From positions 215,629 to 279,628 of the forward strand of contig NZ_JAPQNT010000005.1 of assembly GCF_028867965.1 (NCBI RefSeq): DNA of 64,000 nucleotides, given 5' to 3'. The notes below the pieces were generated by a model. The model made no database searches, was not told the DNA's origin, and saw only the letters and a list, made by a program, of their open reading frames with translations. The translations under genes and the position numbers were made by a program. Shown one piece after another: positions 1 through 7,718 of this stretch; the first letter of the stretch is position 1; the number at the start of each line of letters is the position of its first letter. The stretch is from Flavobacterium sp. SUN046. Its GTDB lineage: Bacteria > Bacteroidota > Bacteroidia > Flavobacteriales > Flavobacteriaceae.

Positions 1-302
1 CAATCGCAGTATTTGTTGAAAACGGATATTGGGGAAAACGTTGGGCTGGACCAATTACAACTTTAATGATTGAAAAATACTTACGAAGAAAAATTACTAA
101 AGTAGATTTTGAAAAAAGAATGCTCAACGGAAGTTTAAAAGATCAATATGCTAAATTGTATCCAAGAAAACACCAAGACAGTATTGCTATGATTAATACA
201 AGAATTAAAGATAGTTTAGCTAAAATTAAGAAATCAAGAGATTCAATCAATGGAGTTATTCCAAAGAATGAAATAAAACTAGACACAACTAAAAAACCTT
301 AG
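1..302 (+). CDS. mrdA: Penicillin-binding protein 2, C-terminal end (partial)
   Basis: Only the last ~100 codons are in the window; the frame is open from the first bases, so the start lies to the left. The readable residues begin IAVFVENGYWGKRWAGPI, the usual end of the transpeptidase domain of PBP2, the enzyme that cross-links peptidoglycan during side-wall elongation. After this comes a charged, Lys-rich cytosol-like tail of about 70 residues ending DTTKKP. rodA starts 10 nt after the stop, which is the standard mrdA-rodA pairing of transpeptidase with its SEDS glycosyltransferase. The catalytic serine region is outside the window. A start at position 66 would lie inside the domain and is not used. 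Confidence 0.9.
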   Translation, partial: IAVFVENGYWGKRWAGPITTLMIEKYLRRKITKVDFEKRMLNGSLKDQYAKLYPRKHQDSIAMINTRIKDSLAKIKKSRDSINGVIPKNEIKLDTTKKP

Positions 303-312
303 TTCAACAACA

Positions 313-1578
313 ATGAGAAATCAAAGTGTAACTAATAATATCGACTGGATAAGTATAGTCTTCTATTTTGCTTTGGTAATAATGGGTTGGCTTAATATTT
401 ATTCTTCTTCATTATCAACAGTTGTTGGTGAATCTTCTATTTTTGATTTTAATCAAATTTATGGTAAACAATTTTTGTTTATAATATTTTCTATACCGAT
501 CATCTTCGTAGTACTTTCAGTAGAAGCAAAATTCTATGAAAAGTATTCTATAATTATATTTGCTGTTTCATTATTATCCTTAATGGGATTGTTTATTTTT
601 GGAAAAACCATCGCCGGACAACGTTGCTGGTATGGAATTGGAAGTTTTACATTACAACCGTCAGAATTTGCTAAAGCAGCAACCGCGCTAGCTATTTCTA
701 AATACTTAAGTGATGTTCAGGTTAACTTAAAAGATGTAAACAGACAAATTCAAGCACTTTTAATCATTTTTCTTCCTGTAATGTTGATATTGCCACAACC
801 CGACCCAGGAAGTGCTTTAATTTATAGCATCTTTTTTGTTGTATTATTTAGAGAAGGATTACCAGGTTGGTATTTATTAACTGGTTTTATTGCAATAATA
901 TTATTTGTATTAACACTAGCAACTAACAACCCTTACATTGTAATTGGGCTAACAGTTATTGTATTGATAATAAACTATTTTAGAAGCAGACTAGTTGATA
1001 GAAATATTATTGCAAGTTTAATATTATTAGTTATAATTTCAGGCTTTTCATTTTCTGTAAATTATGTATTTAATAATGTTTTCAAACAACATCATAGAGA
1101 CCGTTTCAATATTCTTTTAGGAAAAGAAGTCGACATGAAAGGTATTGGATACAACACTAATCAATCTGAAATTGCTATTGGTTCTGGTGGTTGGTTTGGA
1201 AAAGGATATCTTGAAGGAACTCAAACAAAAGGCGGATTTGTACCAGAACAACACACCGATTATATATTTACAACTGTTGGTGAAGAATGGGGTTTCTTAG
1301 GTTCTTTATTTGTAATAGGAGTATTTGTAGCACTAATTTTCAGAATAATATACCTCGCAGAAAGACAAAAAACTAAGTTCAGCAGGGTTTATGGCTATTG
1401 TGTTGCTGGAATTTTATTCATTCACTTTTTTGTAAACATTGCGATGGTTGTTGGTGTTTTTCCAACAATTGGAGTTCCTTTACCATTCTTTTCTTATGGC
1501 GGTTCTGGACTTTGGGGTTTTACAATTTTGCTATTTATTTTCTTAAAAATGGATGCTAATAAAGTAAACGAATGGTAA
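313..1578 (+). CDS. rodA: Rod shape-determining protein RodA (SEDS glycosyltransferase)
   Basis: A 421-residue polytopic inner-membrane protein of the SEDS (FtsW/RodA/SpoVE) family, which polymerises lipid II into glycan strands. About ten hydrophobic segments are visible. Family marks are GKTIAGQRCWYGIG followed by LQPSEFAK around residues 98-120, PDPGSALIY near 160, and PFFSYGGSG near 392-399 close to the C-terminus. It lies 10 nt after the PBP2 end, so the two are probably co-transcribed as the elongasome pair. RodA rather than FtsW is chosen because of the PBP2 partner and the absence of murG/ftsQ neighbours. The gene converges on the nuclease gene with only one base between the stops, and no hairpin is visible there. 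Confidence 0.95.
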   Translation: MRNQSVTNNIDWISIVFYFALVIMGWLNIYSSSLSTVVGESSIFDFNQIYGKQFLFIIFSIPIIFVVLSVEAKFYEKYSIIIFAVSLLSLMGLFIFGKTIAGQRCWYGIGSFTLQPSEFAKAATALAISKYLSDVQVNLKDVNRQIQALLIIFLPVMLILPQPDPGSALIYSIFFVVLFREGLPGWYLLTGFIAIILFVLTLATNNPYIVIGLTVIVLIINYFRSRLVDRNIIASLILLVIISGFSFSVNYVFNNVFKQHHRDRFNILLGKEVDMKGIGYNTNQSEIAIGSGGWFGKGYLEGTQTKGGFVPEQHTDYIFTTVGEEWGFLGSLFVIGVFVALIFRIIYLAERQKTKFSRVYGYCVAGILFIHFFVNIAMVVGVFPTIGVPLPFFSYGGSGLWGFTILLFIFLKMDANKVNEW

Positions 1579-1579
1579 T

Positions 1580-2404
1580 TTAATTAAAACTCCATTCTTT
1601 ATAATCAGCATTTTTCTCTAATTGATTTTCTATTTTATCATCTAGTTTTGGATAAAAATCTATTCCTGTCAATCGTTCTATTTCATCAACAGAAACAACA
1701 AATTGATACAACGGTTTATTACTGTCTTGAGCTGGAACTAAAAATCCAATCATCTTATATTTTCCGTTAGATTCATCCAATAACACTTTGTAAAAATAAT
1801 CTGGAATGGCTACCGATTCTTTACCTATTGTTTTTAAGTTCTTGTTTAAAACGCCACCAGTTACTACATAAATTCCGTTATATTTAGCTGCCCAATAGCG
1901 AACTTTACCTTCTAAAGTATTCCAAATTCCATCGTTAAATTCATGTTTTTGTGGTGAAATATTTGAAGTTAAAAAAGTATCAAAATACGCTTGTTTTGAA
2001 AATTTCATGTCACCAGCCGGACAAAGATGCCCTTTATCATATCCTGATTTTTTGTAATTTCTCCAATCAGCCGATCCAGTTTTAACTTGATTGTCTTCAA
2101 TAAATAATGGTCTTTTAAAATCATGACTTTCATTAGGCTTTTTCAATTCATAGGCTACCCATTCTGCTTGCTCATATTGTTCGTTATAAGAAAGTGTGTA
2201 AAACGCGTGCTTGACGATTTGATTAGTTGTAGATGTAGGCAAAAAATCAAAATTCCTATTTTCGTTTGCAGCAGTTACATCATTTTCATCAATATTTTTT
2301 TTAGAATGCACATCAATTTCTTCATTTGGAACTTGCTTACAAGAAAACAAACTTGTAGAAAATATTAGACAGCAAACTATTTTTATTATTGATTTATTTA
2401 CCAT
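1580..2404 (-). CDS. Secreted DNA/RNA non-specific endonuclease (NUC1 family lipoprotein)
   Basis: Predicted Mg-dependent nuclease of the beta-beta-alpha metal (Serratia nuclease/NUC1) family. The active-site motif reads YDKGHLCPAGD, a DKGH variant of the classical DRGH, with the catalytic histidine at about residue 126 from the chosen start; the metal-binding Asn is in TSNISPQ shortly after. The start at 2404 is preferred to 2440 because it gives a clean lipoprotein signal ending LFSC and has an AAGG stretch just upstream. The protein is probably a lipoprotein facing the periplasm or cell surface and could degrade extracellular nucleic acid for nutrition. About 275 residues is normal for the family. 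Family call is firm; physiological role is inferred. Confidence 0.88.
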   Translation of the reverse strand: MVNKSIIKIVCCLIFSTSLFSCKQVPNEEIDVHSKKNIDENDVTAANENRNFDFLPTSTTNQIVKHAFYTLSYNEQYEQAEWVAYELKKPNESHDFKRPLFIEDNQVKTGSADWRNYKKSGYDKGHLCPAGDMKFSKQAYFDTFLTSNISPQKHEFNDGIWNTLEGKVRYWAAKYNGIYVVTGGVLNKNLKTIGKESVAIPDYFYKVLLDESNGKYKMIGFLVPAQDSNKPLYQFVVSVDEIERLTGIDFYPKLDDKIENQLEKNADYKEWSFN

Positions 2405-2457
2405 AACCTTGTATATTATTTTAAAAATTATGTAATGCAAGTAATTACATAATTTAT

Positions 2458-2465
2458 TATTTTTG
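2458..2465 (+). promoter_or_regulatory. Possible Bacteroidota -7 element for the coiled-coil protein
   Basis: TATTTTTG fits TAnnTTTG and lies 23 nt before the start codon at 2489. No clear TTG is found 19-21 nt upstream, so this is a weak call. Confidence 0.3.
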
Positions 2466-2488
2466 ATTAAATTTAAACTAAAACAAAT

Positions 2489-3040
2489 ATGAAAATTAAA
2501 TTATTATTAACGGCAATTCTCCTAATAAGTTTTCAAAACTTTTTTGCTCAAGAAACTCCAGTTCAAGTTGTGCTTGATAGTTCAAAAACAAAAGTTGTCG
2601 ACATTGAGAAACAAAAAGCCGAAGAGAAAGCAAGATTAGAACAACAACTAAAAGAAGATAAAAAAGCTTTAAAAGAACAAAAAGAAGCTGAAGAAAAAGC
2701 TAAAGACCTTGAAAAAGCACAGCAAAAACTTGAAGACGATCAAAAAAAGCTAGAAAAAGAACAAAAGAAAATAGAAAAGGAACAAAAGAAAGCTGAAAAA
2801 GAAAAGAAAAGAATTGAAAATGCTGAAGATGATGTAGCTAAATATGAAAAGCGAATCGAAAAAGAGCAAAAAGAACTTCAGAAAAAACAAGCTAAATTTG
2901 AAAAAAATAAAGCTAAAGGAAAACTTTCTCCAGTTGAAGTAGAAAAAGGTAATGTTGAATTAACAAAACAACAATTAAAAATAAAAGAAGCTGAAGAAGA
3001 TTTAGAAAAAGCTCAAAAGAAATTAAAAAAACTAAGATAA
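2489..3040 (+). CDS. Secreted Lys/Glu-rich coiled-coil protein, function unknown
   Basis: I do not recognise a named family. The 183 residues begin with a signal peptide (cleavage near FFAQ-ETP, residue 21) and then are almost entirely Lys, Glu, Ala and Gln in heptad-like order from about residue 40 to the end, so a long single alpha-helix or coiled coil is expected. Repeats of EKEQKK type occur around residues 88-110. There is no cysteine, no membrane segment after the signal and no enzymatic motif, so it is likely a periplasmic structural or tethering protein. It is monocistronic: its own upstream region precedes it and a strong bidirectional terminator follows. Codon use is A-rich, in line with the Lys content rather than foreign origin. 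Confidence 0.75.
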   Translation: MKIKLLLTAILLISFQNFFAQETPVQVVLDSSKTKVVDIEKQKAEEKARLEQQLKEDKKALKEQKEAEEKAKDLEKAQQKLEDDQKKLEKEQKKIEKEQKKAEKEKKRIENAEDDVAKYEKRIEKEQKELQKKQAKFEKNKAKGKLSPVEVEKGNVELTKQQLKIKEAEEDLEKAQKKLKKLR

Positions 3041-3041
3041 T

Positions 3042-3075
3042 AAAAAAACGCTTCAAGTATTTGAAGCGTTTTTTT
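3042..3075. terminator. Bidirectional intrinsic terminator between converging genes
   Basis: A perfect 15-bp inverted repeat (3042-3056 with 3061-3075) around the loop GTAT. The GC core ACGCTTCAA/TTGAAGCGT is flanked by A7 and T7, giving a U-tract in both directions. It serves the coiled-coil gene on + and prc on -, whose stop is 20 nt away. Confidence 0.9.
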
Positions 3076-3094
3076 ATGTTTAAAATATACTTTT

Positions 3095-5365
3095 TTATGA
3101 TTTAACTACTTTATCTTTTTTCATTTTAGCTGATAATGTTTTTTTAACAACTCCAGATTGCATATCGTCTAAAACATGAATTGCTTCTTCAACATAAATA
3201 TCTTTAGCCAAACTTTCATGCCATCTGTCGCGTTTTTCTTTCAATGTGATGTCATTTTTCATTTGAGTTTCCTCATAAGGCAATGATTTGAATTGTAAAG
3301 CATTAGTATAATCTGAAATGGCTTTGTATTTTTTGCTAGTATCTTCAAGATGCTTTTGCTCTAATTTGAATTTATCTATTTGTAAACTATAAATATCTTC
3401 TTTATTGCGTTCTTCTCTCCATCTTGCATTCTCATCAATCAATTTCATTTGCGGATTACTTTCCAAGCGTTTTTTACTATTTGCAACAGCATAGTCAAAA
3501 TTTTGTTGTTTTGTCCAAACTTTATAGTCCGCCGCATCAATTTTATCCCAAGCCATTGCATTGTCAACATCACGTTCGCCCATTTTTAAATAAGCATAAC
3601 TATCTGGCATAACAATGTCACTTTTTACGCCTTCTAATTGTGTTGAGCCACCGTTAATTCGATAGAATTTTTGAGTCGTAGTCTTCAATGCACCCAAATC
3701 TCCAAGTGTATTTCCTCTTACAAATTGATTCAAATCAATTACATTTTGAACTGTTCCTTTACCATAAGTTTGTTTACTTCCAATAATAACAGCACGTTTG
3801 TAATCTTGCATTGCCGCCGCTAAAATCTCAGAAGCTGATGCAGAAAATTCGTTAGTCATAATAACCAATGGTCCATCCCATTCTACCTTTGGATCTTTAT
3901 CATAAAGCACTTCTTTTTTTCCAGCAGCCGATTTAACTTGTACAATTGGACCTTGCTCAATAAACAATCCGCCAATATCTACAACAGTTTTCAATGAACC
4001 ACCACCATTATCTCTAACATCCATAACAATTCCTTGAACACCTTCTTTTTTCAATCGCTCTACTTCTATTGCAATATCTTTTCCAGCATCACGACTGTCT
4101 TTATTTTCAAAATCAATATAGAATTTTGGCAAATAAATAATTCCGTATTTCACGCCATTTCTTTCTACAATGCTTGATTTTGCATAAGTTTCTTCAATTT
4201 CAACTTCATCTCTAATAATAGAAATAACTTTAATTGTTCCGTCGGCTCTTTTTACTGTTAAACGAACTTCTGTTCCTTTTGGACCTTTGATTTTTTTAAC
4301 TACATCGTCCAATCGCATACCAACTACATCAACTGGATCACTATCACCTTGTGCAACTTTTAAAATTACATCGCCAGCTTCCAAATCTTTTCCTCGCCAA
4401 GCTGGACCGCCAGAAATTAATTCTGTGATTTCAGTAAAATCATTTTTCTTTTGTAATCGAGCTCCAATTCCTTCCAGTTTTCCGCTCATGCTCACGTCAA
4501 AACGCTCTTTTTCATCTGCTGGAAAATACGAAGTATGTGGATCAAATCGTGATGCAATTGCATTTACATAAACCGAAAACCAATCTTCTCTATCTAAATC
4601 TTTAATAAAACTAAAATTATCATTCAAGGATTTTAAAGTACTTTCGCGTGTTGATTTTTCTAATTCTTCATACGTTTTAGGCTTTTCATTATCGGCTTTA
4701 GCTAAATTTTGTTGAAATTTTTCTTCAGCTTCTTTAGTTAATTTATTGCCTTGTTTTATTTTGAACTCTTTTAAACGCTCTTCTGGAGTCTTATTTTTAT
4801 TTTTCAAAATATCCTCTTGTACTTTTTGTTGCTCAACCAAAGAGGCTAATGTAGAAAGTTTAACTTGTTTTCTCCAACGGTCTTTAAGTTCATCAATACT
4901 TTTACAATACGGTGCTTTTTCATAATCGGTATTAATTTCTTCGTTAACCGAATAATCAATCGGATTTTCTAAAGCCACTTTGTAATAGCTTTTGCTTTCT
5001 TCCATACGTTTTATCAATCGCGAATAAGTCAAATCGAAAAAAGTTAATTCTTTATTCTTGATTTGATCGTCTAATTGCGTTTCATATTTTGCAAATTCAT
5101 CAATATCCGATTGTAAAAAGAATCTTTTTGAAGGGTCTAAAGCAGCAATATAATCTTTATAAATTCCTTTGGAGAAATTATCATCAATAGCCGCAGGATT
5201 ATAATGCCCTTTTTCAATTACATACGTTAAAAGTTCAAGCAACAACTTGTCTTTTTCTGGATCATTTTTAGATTTTTTTATAAAACTCAATAATCCAATA
5301 GATAATGCTAGTACAACCAGTACTATTTTATAATGTCTTTTCATAAACTGAATAATTGTATTCAT
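3095..5365 (-). CDS. prc: Carboxy-terminal processing protease Prc/Tsp (peptidase S41A)
   Basis: A 756-residue periplasmic protease anchored by one N-terminal membrane segment (residues about 13-29). Order: Tsp N-terminal helical domain (about 35-240), PDZ domain around GIGARLQKKNDFTEI and GDVILKV (about 295-385), then the S41 catalytic core. The catalytic serine is the middle Ser of FSASASE at about residue 510 and the general-base Lys is in TYGKGTVQ at about 536. The C-terminal extension of ~200 residues matches the long Prc/Tsp class, not short CtpA. Family role is trimming or degrading periplasmic and lipoprotein substrates from the C-terminus. Met8 is an alternative start that leaves a shorter basic segment before the anchor. 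Apparently monocistronic. Confidence 0.93.
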   Translation of the reverse strand: MNTIIQFMKRHYKIVLVVLALSIGLLSFIKKSKNDPEKDKLLLELLTYVIEKGHYNPAAIDDNFSKGIYKDYIAALDPSKRFFLQSDIDEFAKYETQLDDQIKNKELTFFDLTYSRLIKRMEESKSYYKVALENPIDYSVNEEINTDYEKAPYCKSIDELKDRWRKQVKLSTLASLVEQQKVQEDILKNKNKTPEERLKEFKIKQGNKLTKEAEEKFQQNLAKADNEKPKTYEELEKSTRESTLKSLNDNFSFIKDLDREDWFSVYVNAIASRFDPHTSYFPADEKERFDVSMSGKLEGIGARLQKKNDFTEITELISGGPAWRGKDLEAGDVILKVAQGDSDPVDVVGMRLDDVVKKIKGPKGTEVRLTVKRADGTIKVISIIRDEVEIEETYAKSSIVERNGVKYGIIYLPKFYIDFENKDSRDAGKDIAIEVERLKKEGVQGIVMDVRDNGGGSLKTVVDIGGLFIEQGPIVQVKSAAGKKEVLYDKDPKVEWDGPLVIMTNEFSASASEILAAAMQDYKRAVIIGSKQTYGKGTVQNVIDLNQFVRGNTLGDLGALKTTTQKFYRINGGSTQLEGVKSDIVMPDSYAYLKMGERDVDNAMAWDKIDAADYKVWTKQQNFDYAVANSKKRLESNPQMKLIDENARWREERNKEDIYSLQIDKFKLEQKHLEDTSKKYKAISDYTNALQFKSLPYEETQMKNDITLKEKRDRWHESLAKDIYVEEAIHVLDDMQSGVVKKTLSAKMKKDKVVKS

Positions 5366-5489
5366 TAATTTTTGTCTAAATTACATAAAAAACTATGCCA
5401 CAATATAAGGTCTTCGCATAATTTTTTGTTAAAACCTCCTATAGATTTCAAAGTTATAAAATTTGTAATGGAATAAGTAGTAAAATAAT

Positions 5490-5497
5490 TACTTTTG
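5490..5497 (+). promoter_or_regulatory. Possible -7 element for the surE operon
   Basis: TACTTTTG fits TAnnTTTG and lies 23 nt upstream of the surE start. The nearest TTG upstream (5463-5465) is 24 nt away, longer than the usual 19-21, so only the -7 part is convincing. Confidence 0.4.
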
Positions 5498-5520
5498 TTA
5501 CAATATAATTTTATTTCAAA

Positions 5521-6291
5521 ATGTATAAAAAACCTTTAATATTAGTTACCAACGACGACGGAATTTCGGCACCCGGAATTCGCGCATTAATAAGTGTGAT
5601 GAGCGAAATTGGAACCGTTGTTGTAGTCGCACCAGATAGTCCGCAAAGCGCTATGGGTCATGCAATAACGATAAATAACACTTTACATTTGAATAAAATA
5701 TCCGCCGAAAATGCCGAAATAACAGAATACAGTTGTTCAGGCACGCCAGTAGATTGTGTAAAAATGGCTGTAAACGAAATTTTAAAACAAAAACCCGATT
5801 TGTGTGTTTCAGGAGTTAATCATGGCTCGAATTCTTCCATAAATGTAATTTATTCAGGAACCATGAGTGCTGCTGTAGAAGCTGGTATTGAAGGAATTCC
5901 TGCAATTGGTTTTTCATTATTAGATTATAATTGGAATGCCGATTTTGAGCAAATCAAACCATTTATCAAGAAAATTGCATTGCAAGTTTTAGAAAATAGT
6001 TTGCCCGAAGGAACTATTTTGAATGTAAATTTTCCGAAATTGAAAACAGAACATATTAAAGGAATCAAAATTTGTCGTCAAGCGAAAGCATTTTGGCAAG
6101 AGAAATTCGATAAGCGAGTTACACCTTTTGGTAAAGAATATTATTGGTTAACTGGTGAATTTATTAATTTAGACAAAGGTGAAGATACTGATGAATGGGC
6201 TTTAGCTAACGATTATATTTCAATTGTGCCTGTGCATTATGATTTGACTGCGCATCATGCAATTCAAACCTTAAACTCTTGGAATTTTTAA
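5521..6291 (+). CDS. surE: 5'/3'-nucleotidase SurE
   Basis: Metal-dependent nucleoside monophosphatase, 256 residues, the normal SurE length. The N-terminus reads ILVTNDDGISAPGI with the metal-binding Asp pair near residues 11-12; SGTPVDCVK and SGVNHGSN follow in the family order. It is expected in the cytoplasm, dephosphorylating nucleoside 5'/3' monophosphates, and is linked with stress survival in enterobacteria. The gene opens a tight run with a small membrane protein and lpxB: the next start follows the stop after a single base, so the three are almost certainly one transcript. Confidence 0.95.
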   Translation: MYKKPLILVTNDDGISAPGIRALISVMSEIGTVVVVAPDSPQSAMGHAITINNTLHLNKISAENAEITEYSCSGTPVDCVKMAVNEILKQKPDLCVSGVNHGSNSSINVIYSGTMSAAVEAGIEGIPAIGFSLLDYNWNADFEQIKPFIKKIALQVLENSLPEGTILNVNFPKLKTEHIKGIKICRQAKAFWQEKFDKRVTPFGKEYYWLTGEFINLDKGEDTDEWALANDYISIVPVHYDLTAHHAIQTLNSWNF

Positions 6292-6292
6292 T

Positions 6293-6565
6293 ATGAGAAA
6301 GATAGATTTACTAATTGGATTTTTTGTTGGAATTGTAGTTGCCTTAATTGGCGCTGGATTATTTTTAAGATTTTTTACCGAAGTTAAAACCTTTTCAGAT
6401 TTACATATTGTAAGTGAACAAGGAATTCTTGGCAAAGTAATTACACTTGGAGCCGTCCTGAATATTGCAGCATTTTTTTTACTATTACAAATGAAAAAAG
6501 AACTCATGGCACGCGGAATCGTTCTAGCAACTATCATTTTAGCAATAGCAACTTTATTTATTTAA
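6293..6565 (+). CDS. Small three-helix membrane protein between surE and lpxB
   Basis: I recognise no named family. The 90 residues form three hydrophobic stretches (about 5-28, 48-66 and 72-90), with the loop EVKTFSDLHIVSEQG between the first two and a short basic patch QMKKELMARG between the last two. There is no signal-peptide cleavage site. It sits one base from surE and one base from lpxB, so it is part of that operon; its constant position suggests an inner-membrane role linked to envelope synthesis, but nothing in the sequence fixes the function. A 267-nt open frame on the opposite strand is a shadow of it. Confidence 0.8.
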   Translation: MRKIDLLIGFFVGIVVALIGAGLFLRFFTEVKTFSDLHIVSEQGILGKVITLGAVLNIAAFFLLLQMKKELMARGIVLATIILAIATLFI

Positions 6566-6566
6566 G

Positions 6567-7679
6567 ATGAAATATTACATTATTGCTGGCGAAGCATCAG
6601 GTGATTTACATGGTTCCAATTTGATGAAAGCATTGTATCAAGAAGATTCTAATGCAGACATTCGTTTTTGGGGTGGTGATTTAATGGAAAGCGTTGGCGG
6701 AACTTTAGTAAAACATTACAAAGAACTTGCTTTTATGGGATTTGCCGAAGTAATAATGAACTTAAAAACCATTTTAAACAATATTAAAATTTGCAAAACT
6801 GATATTGAAAAATTCAATCCCGATGTAATCATTTTCATTGATTATCCGGGTTTTAATATGCGAATTGCCAAATGGGCAAAAGAAAAAGGAATTAAAACCC
6901 ATTATTATATTTCGCCTCAAATTTGGGCATGGAAAGAAAGTCGGATTAAAGCTATCAAACGTGATTTTGATAAATTATATGTGATACTTCCGTTTGAAAA
7001 AGATTTTTATGAAAAGAAACATCATTTTCCTGTTGAATTTGTCGGGCATCCATTAATTGATGCTATTCACAATCGTAATTATACCAATTCATCTGTTTTT
7101 AGAAAAGAAAATAATCTTGATGAAAAGCCAATTATTGCCATTTTACCTGGAAGTAGAAAACAAGAAATTTCTAAAATGCTGGAATTAATGTTAAGTGTTG
7201 TTGATGATTTTCAAGAATATCAATTTGTAATTGCTGGTGCGCCAAGTCAAGAATTCTCTTTTTATGAACCTTTTTTAAATGGTAAAAATATTAAATTTAT
7301 TTCCAATAAAACTTATGATTTATTAAGCAATTCTCATGCGGCTTTAGTAACTTCTGGAACTGCAACTCTAGAAACAGCGCTATTTAAAGTTCCAGAAGTT
7401 GTTTGCTATAAAGCCAATTGGGCTTCTTATCAAATAGCAAAACGAATTATTACTCTAAAATATATTTCGTTAGTAAATTTAATTATGGATGAAGAAGTTG
7501 TAACTGAACTAATTCAAGAAAATTGCAATCCGAAAAGAATTAAAGCAGAATTGAATAAAGTTTTAGAATCTAAAACCAGAACTGCTATTCTAAAAAAATA
7601 TGATGAACTAGAGCAAAAACTTGGCGGAATTGGTGCTAGTTCAAAAACTGCAAAATTAATAACTAAAGGTGTTTTGTAA
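6567..7679 (+). CDS. lpxB: Lipid-A-disaccharide synthase LpxB
   Basis: Glycosyltransferase family 19 enzyme that joins UDP-2,3-diacylglucosamine and lipid X to make lipid A disaccharide at the inner face of the inner membrane. The 370 residues start with IIAGEASGDLHGSNLM, followed by FIDYPGFN, YISPQIWAWK near 115-125, FVGHPLID, and the sugar-nucleotide region ILPGSRKQEI and SGTATLE; all are standard LpxB landmarks in the right order. It is the third gene of the surE run. comEC starts 39 nt downstream. Confidence 0.96.
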   Translation: MKYYIIAGEASGDLHGSNLMKALYQEDSNADIRFWGGDLMESVGGTLVKHYKELAFMGFAEVIMNLKTILNNIKICKTDIEKFNPDVIIFIDYPGFNMRIAKWAKEKGIKTHYYISPQIWAWKESRIKAIKRDFDKLYVILPFEKDFYEKKHHFPVEFVGHPLIDAIHNRNYTNSSVFRKENNLDEKPIIAILPGSRKQEISKMLELMLSVVDDFQEYQFVIAGAPSQEFSFYEPFLNGKNIKFISNKTYDLLSNSHAALVTSGTATLETALFKVPEVVCYKANWASYQIAKRIITLKYISLVNLIMDEEVVTELIQENCNPKRIKAELNKVLESKTRTAILKKYDELEQKLGGIGASSKTAKLITKGVL

Positions 7680-7718
7680 GAATTTATAGTTATTTTTAAA
7701 AATAAAGTAATTACTTTT

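Noticed and set aside
3424..4571. Open frames on the strand opposite prc
   Set aside because: Mirror frames of a well-supported gene with no start context and no protein-like composition.
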